A stretch of 64,000 nucleotides of DNA, from the NCBI GenBank assembly GCA_026027325.1, contig JAMSLZ010000012.1:620001-684000 (forward strand), given 5' to 3'. Positions 60,312 through 64,000 of this stretch are shown piece after piece. The position numbers and the translations under genes were made by a program. Source of the stretch: Actinomucor elegans (lineage: Eukaryota; Mucoromycota; Mucoromycetes; Mucorales; Mucoraceae). Each line of letters starts with the position of its first letter. Positions within the stretch are counted from its first letter, which is position 1. The notes below the pieces were generated by a model that saw only the letters and a list, made by a program, of their open reading frames with translations, did not search any database and had not been told where the DNA came from.

Positions 60312-61228
60312 AGATCTACCGTGATCTAGAAACGTTGAAAACAAGATGTTTTTTTTAAAAAAAAATCCGTTGGTATCCCTTAACTCAATTTGTTGATTTT
60401 TTTTGTAAAGCAAGTAGACGATGTCTGAATCATACTTTATTTATATAATAGATTTGATGTATTCAGACGTATGCATACACATTTTACCCATGTTTTTATC
60501 TTTAAAAGCTCGCAAATTATGACCTTATTCTAGAAGGCGGTAAAAATGGGGTTTTCATCAAACAAAGCTCTTTGGGTTCAACAAAATATGCAATGTATTT
60601 TATACCATAAGTCTAAAAAAAATGTTTTTACAAGCATTGTTAAAACACTTTGCTTACTAACATTCTTTCACTATTCAAATACCGGATTAGAACTCTAAGC
60701 CAAAAGGAAATTTAGGATATTAGAAAAATATTTCTCTTTTAGCCAAGAAAAAGCATACATTTCCTTTTTTTTTTAATGGTATGATTGGTGCTTTCAAGAT
60801 TTTTTTCTTCTACATTATCTAACTTTATATTGTTCAATTGTTGTATATACTTTTATGTCCCACTCTATCGAATCCTTGGGCCATAAATACGCGTAACAAA
60901 TAAAAATCATTCTAAAAATATATTCAAGTTATCAAGGCACATAATGCTCTATAACAAATATTGGCATAGCTTTAAAATCCAGAAAATACTTTTAGCAAAA
61001 TGTTTTCTTTATTATAAATATTGATTTCTATTAATTAATATATTGGCTCTGACAAGCGCCATGAAGTTTCAGCATCTTCTATTGTTTAATCTGTAGTCGT
61101 ATTTTTATTCGGTTATTATATTATTTGACAGTAGAGAATAAAAAGCAAGTTCTATAATATGCATAGAGTATTTAAGGTGCTAGTTTAATTTTCTGCACTT
61201 TGAAAATTTATGGGAATTAGTCCGCGCA

Positions 61229-61286
61229 GTCAAATGTCACATCCGATTACTAGTGCATGTTCAGAATGAATTCCTGCATTTAATAG
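61229..61286 (+). repeat. Dispersed palindromic repeat, best copy
   Basis: TCAAATGTCACATCCGATTA, then CTAGTGCATGTTCAGAATGA and ATTCCTGCATTTAATAG. It is the closest to the consensus I infer: intact left block and GTTCA-gaa-TGAAT centre. Confidence 0.75.
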
Positions 61287-61767
61287 GATTCCTATTTAGT
61301 TCCAATTGGAATTTATATACGACGCAATCTACTGAACATATAGTCTTTAATAATGAAACGGCCACTTTCACTAAACTAAGAGCCTCGAATATGAGATATC
61401 GACAGGATTTTTTCTTAGTGGGTAAGGCGATAGTTACTCTAACTGATTCAATAGTATAGAAAGGTTATAATTGGATGAGATTCCTTTCTAGAACACTCAA
61501 ATACTTGATGTTGATATAATATTTCTTAAGAAGGTTAATGTTATTTGCTAAAACATGATTGGGTAGCATGATCAATTAGATCAGATCCCCACAGACGCTG
61601 ATCATTTTTAATTATACACCTTTGAAATAACCAAGTGTAACTCAAATCATTTGCAGTTATAGCGGCACCAATGCTAAAAAAAAATATAAAAATAAAAATA
61701 ATAAAAAAAGATTCATGTACTACAAAACCGATAACTTTTTTTTTATCTAGAACTTTTAAAATAGTTT

Positions 61768-61812
61768 AAAATGTGATCTCTTTACTGTTCATATGCAACT
61801 ATACTGCATATT
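61768..61812 (+). repeat. Dispersed palindromic repeat, weak copy
   Basis: AAAATGTGATCTCTTTACTG, then TTCATATGCAACTATACTGC. Order is preserved but similarity is low. Confidence 0.4.
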
Positions 61813-62166
61813 TGTTTAGTGCATCTTTTAAACAATAACGTGCATCTCAAAATATGTAACGACGCATCCTCGACTGATGACTAGTATATTTTATAGCCAA
61901 TTTAAAGTTTTGTAGTGTATAAAACAGTGTGGGTAGAAAAACACAATGTGGGACCAATCGATTGCTGTTTATACTGGAGTATAATTGGCTACCGAAACTA
62001 AATGTCAAAGCACTGGCTTAGGGGGGGTTGGCTTGTATCACGTTATATAAAATATACCCTTCTACTTTGTATATCCGCCCTTGACTCTATTTTCTTTCCC
62101 ACTAGTAAAACCAATCATCGTTGTATCCTTTCCACAGTATATTTGTCCGAATTTACCCGTCAATTC

Positions 62167-62227
62167 CCTTTAGAGGCTTGAAGATTGCCATTAGAGGGAT
62201 CAAGATTTACCTTTAGAGGCTTGAGAC
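62167..62227 (+). repeat. Three imperfect 20-22-bp tandem repeats upstream of the Myb gene
   Basis: CCTTTAGAGGCTTGAAGATT, then GCCATTAGAGGGATCAAGATT-like and ACCTTTAGAGGCTTGAGACG. The common core is TTAGAGG-CTTGA-AGA. It lies 140-200 bp before the start codon. Confidence 0.75.
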
Positions 62228-62366
62228 GCGTCTGTAACTGTAAAGTATCATCGGAAACCAAAAATCTTGGAAATATATATAAAAGAGCCTCGTTTTTTTA
62301 TATATTTTTACAATTAATTTTCTTTTCCCTTACTATTCATCATTCAATAGCCATACATTTAACACT

Positions 62367-63632
62367 ATGAGCCAAACAAAGAAAGGCGTTTTTTCCGTTT
62401 TTAAGCAAGAAGGTAACAGCAGACAAGCACCTTTTTATTGTCGCTGGACTGAAGAGGAGGATAAACTGCTCTTTGAAGCTGTTGAAATTCATGGTCCTCA
62501 TAAATGGTCTCTTATTGCACGTCATATCCCAGGACGTACTCCTGTACAGTGCTCTACAAGATGGTTGGGGGCATTAAAGTAAGTCGAACTGTGGGCATAA
62601 TAGACAATTTTACTAACAGTCAATTTCATGTATAGTCCACATGTGCATAAAGGACGTTGGTCAAAAGAAGAGGATGAGGCTTTAACAGCTGCAGTCAAAC
62701 CTCACCTGAATGACGCGTCATTAACTGAAGATAACCTTCCATGGAGTCGAATTGCACAATATATCCCTAACCGTACTGGTATTCAATGTCAAGCACGCTG
62801 GACGGAAGCTTTAGATCCTTCAGTAAGAAAGGGTCGATGGAGAAAGGAAGAAGATGATATGTTAAAAGTTGGTGTGGAAAGATTTGGTTGCTGTTGGATT
62901 CGAGTTGCTGGTTCAATTCCTGGAAGAACACAACGTCAATGTAGAACAAGATGGAATCAAATCCAATCCAAGCGTCAAAAGTCACAGGAAGATACCACAG
63001 CAAAACCGGCATTAGTCAAGAAACAACAGAGAAAGAGAAAGCGAGTAGAAGGTAGTGTCGTTCAATGGAAGCCAACTTCTCAACAGCAAACTACAAGTGC
63101 GTTATCTGCTACACCTATTCAATTGGCTGTACCTGATCAAACACCATACATCTTATTAAGCAGACAGCCCTCTAATGCAATTGTCATCCCCTCTGAAATC
63201 CTGTCGCCTTTACCTTCACCTTCTACCTCTTCTGCATCTTCTATGGAAGATGAAGACTATTTCTGTACATCACCTACTTCAACATGCTCAAGCGATACTT
63301 TTGCTTCTTCTATCAAACAAGAGGCATCCACTCCTTTAAGTGCTATGGAGGCAGCTACTATTCTGGATGATTTTGATTCATCGTTTACCACATTTCCGGT
63401 CGGAAAACCATGCGATACGAATGATCTTATGTTTACTTCCTTATTCTCAAATGAGTTCTTGACACAATTCGACCCTGATTTGCCTTCTCTTATGTTGCTC
63501 GATGTTCCTTTTGGTCAGCAACAGCAACAACAAACAAATCCTGAACAAGATACTATCTCTTTAGAAAACTTATTATTAGATTCTGAAATCTTTCTCAACT
63601 ATCCTTCAAATGCTTCTATCTTGTCAGCATAA
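62367..63632 (+). CDS. Three-repeat (R1R2R3) Myb transcription factor (402 aa)
   Basis: Two exons, 62367-62578 and 62636-63632. The 57-nt intron is removed inside the linker, giving WLGALNPHVHKGRWSKEEDE. Three Myb repeats follow one another. R1 has CRWTEEEDKLLFEAVEIHGP, KWSLIARHIPGRT and W66. R2 is HKGRWSKEEDEALTAAVKPH with a 9-12-residue insertion, then NLPWSRIAQYIPNRTGIQCQ. R3 is RKGRWRKEEDDMLKVGVERF, then CWIRVAGSIPGRTQRQCRTR. A basic KKQQRKRKR segment (likely NLS) follows. The C-terminus is Ser/Thr/acidic with a QQQQQ run and amphipathic acidic patches, a plausible activation domain. Nuclear sequence-specific factor; c-Myb or Bas1-like targets cannot be named. Stop TAA at 63630-63632. Confidence 0.92.
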
Positions 63633-64000
63633 CAATCTATTCCTATACTTATTTAACTACTTTTATTGTATATTTTCATGTTTTTTTTCCTTCTATGTAT
63701 ATGTATCTTTTTTTTTCTTTTGTAACAAAACTATCTAATAAATATGCCTCTGTAATTACATCTAAGCCAAATTAAAAACCAAGCTATCTATTGATCTTTA
63801 TGTGTAACTTGACTCTAGTTTGTTCAGCCGACAGAACTAAATACTAAATAGTAGCGGCTTGTATAATTCATAAAACCAAGCTTCTGGATTTTTTTTTTAG
63901 CAAATGCATTTTTTTTTTTCTGTTGCTCACAGTAGCATCTTGTTCATCAAAGCAAATGCTACTGTTAGTATACACAATGAGGTACTCATGTTCTTTAGCC
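63633..64000. other. 3' flank of the Myb gene
   Basis: T-rich tracts (63693-63720 and 63891-63920) and no further gene visible before the window ends. Confidence 0.55.

Larger units (their letters stand above)
59296..62366. other. 3.1-kb spacer between ATG11 and Myb gene
   Basis: No supported gene. Repeat copies at 60257-60311, 61229-61286 and possibly 61768-61812. A short tandem repeat lies at 62167-62227 in the likely Myb leader. The ORF 59897-60214 (105 codons) has no features of a real gene. Confidence 0.5.

Noticed and set aside
61229..61286. Dispersed repeat as a tRNA gene or tRNA-derived B box
   Set aside because: GTTCA resembles a B-box GGTTCGA start, but there is no A box, acceptor stem or cloverleaf in any copy I examined.
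1..64000. tRNA or rRNA genes, intact transposons or viral insertions
   Set aside because: I scanned for T-arm GGTTCGAATC-type motifs, transposase or reverse transcriptase motifs and long terminal repeats and saw none; a tRNAscan-SE or RepeatMasker run would be decisive.

Overview
The window is nuclear DNA of an early-diverging filamentous fungus, most likely a Mucoromycota (Mucorales-type) species. The reasons are AT-rich gene-poor spacers, many short introns (about 45-100 nt) with GTAAGT-like donors, a canonical spliceosomal U2 snRNA, and a MACPF-like protein of the sort expanded in Mucoromycota/Glomeromycotina. Species assignment is inference. I rebuilt multi-exon models by joining frames across GT-AG introns. 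Nearly every junction keeps phase; the exceptions are flagged.

Layout, left to right: 3' end of an ABCB-type transporter (+, 1-284); U2 snRNA (-, about 1648-1831); MACPF-like 870-aa protein (-); inositol polyphosphate multikinase (+, with a frame break); SCC2/NIPBL/Mis4 cohesin loader (+, 11 exons, with a terminal frame break); a 2.3-kb spacer; a Ras GTPase with micro-exons (+); a P-loop sulfotransferase-like protein (+); a 6.6-kb gene desert; a Num1/ApsA/Mcp5-type cortical PH protein (+) convergent with a Pex30/dysferlin-domain protein (-); a 2.5-kb spacer; a Rab11/Ypt31 GTPase (+); a membrane-anchored protein with three Nab2-like CCCH fingers (+) convergent with seipin (-); COQ6 (-) divergent from DNA polymerase kappa (+); gluconokinase (+); a rhodanese plus dual-specificity phosphatase (-); two uncharacterised low-complexity genes (-); SEC72 (-); a REX3/REXO1-like exonuclease (-); ATG11 (-, 13 exons); a 3-kb spacer; and a three-repeat Myb factor (+).

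The genes are ordinary eukaryotic housekeeping and regulatory genes with no operon logic. Several concern membranes and organelles: seipin, Pex30-like, Rab11, Sec72, Atg11, COQ6. Others concern genome maintenance: Scc2 and Pol kappa.

The least explained signal lies in the spacers. A degenerate repeat of roughly 55-110 bp recurs at least 16 times, in both orientations and only outside coding exons. Its core is a GTTCA-NNN-TGAAC inverted repeat flanked by a TGTCACATCTGAT-like block and a CTGCATCTG-like block. Other points worth checking are the zinc-finger protein architecture, two apparent 1-nt frame breaks, an in-frame retainable intron in the phosphatase, poly(A) tracts directly after 5' splice sites, and a hairpin at 15339-15389.
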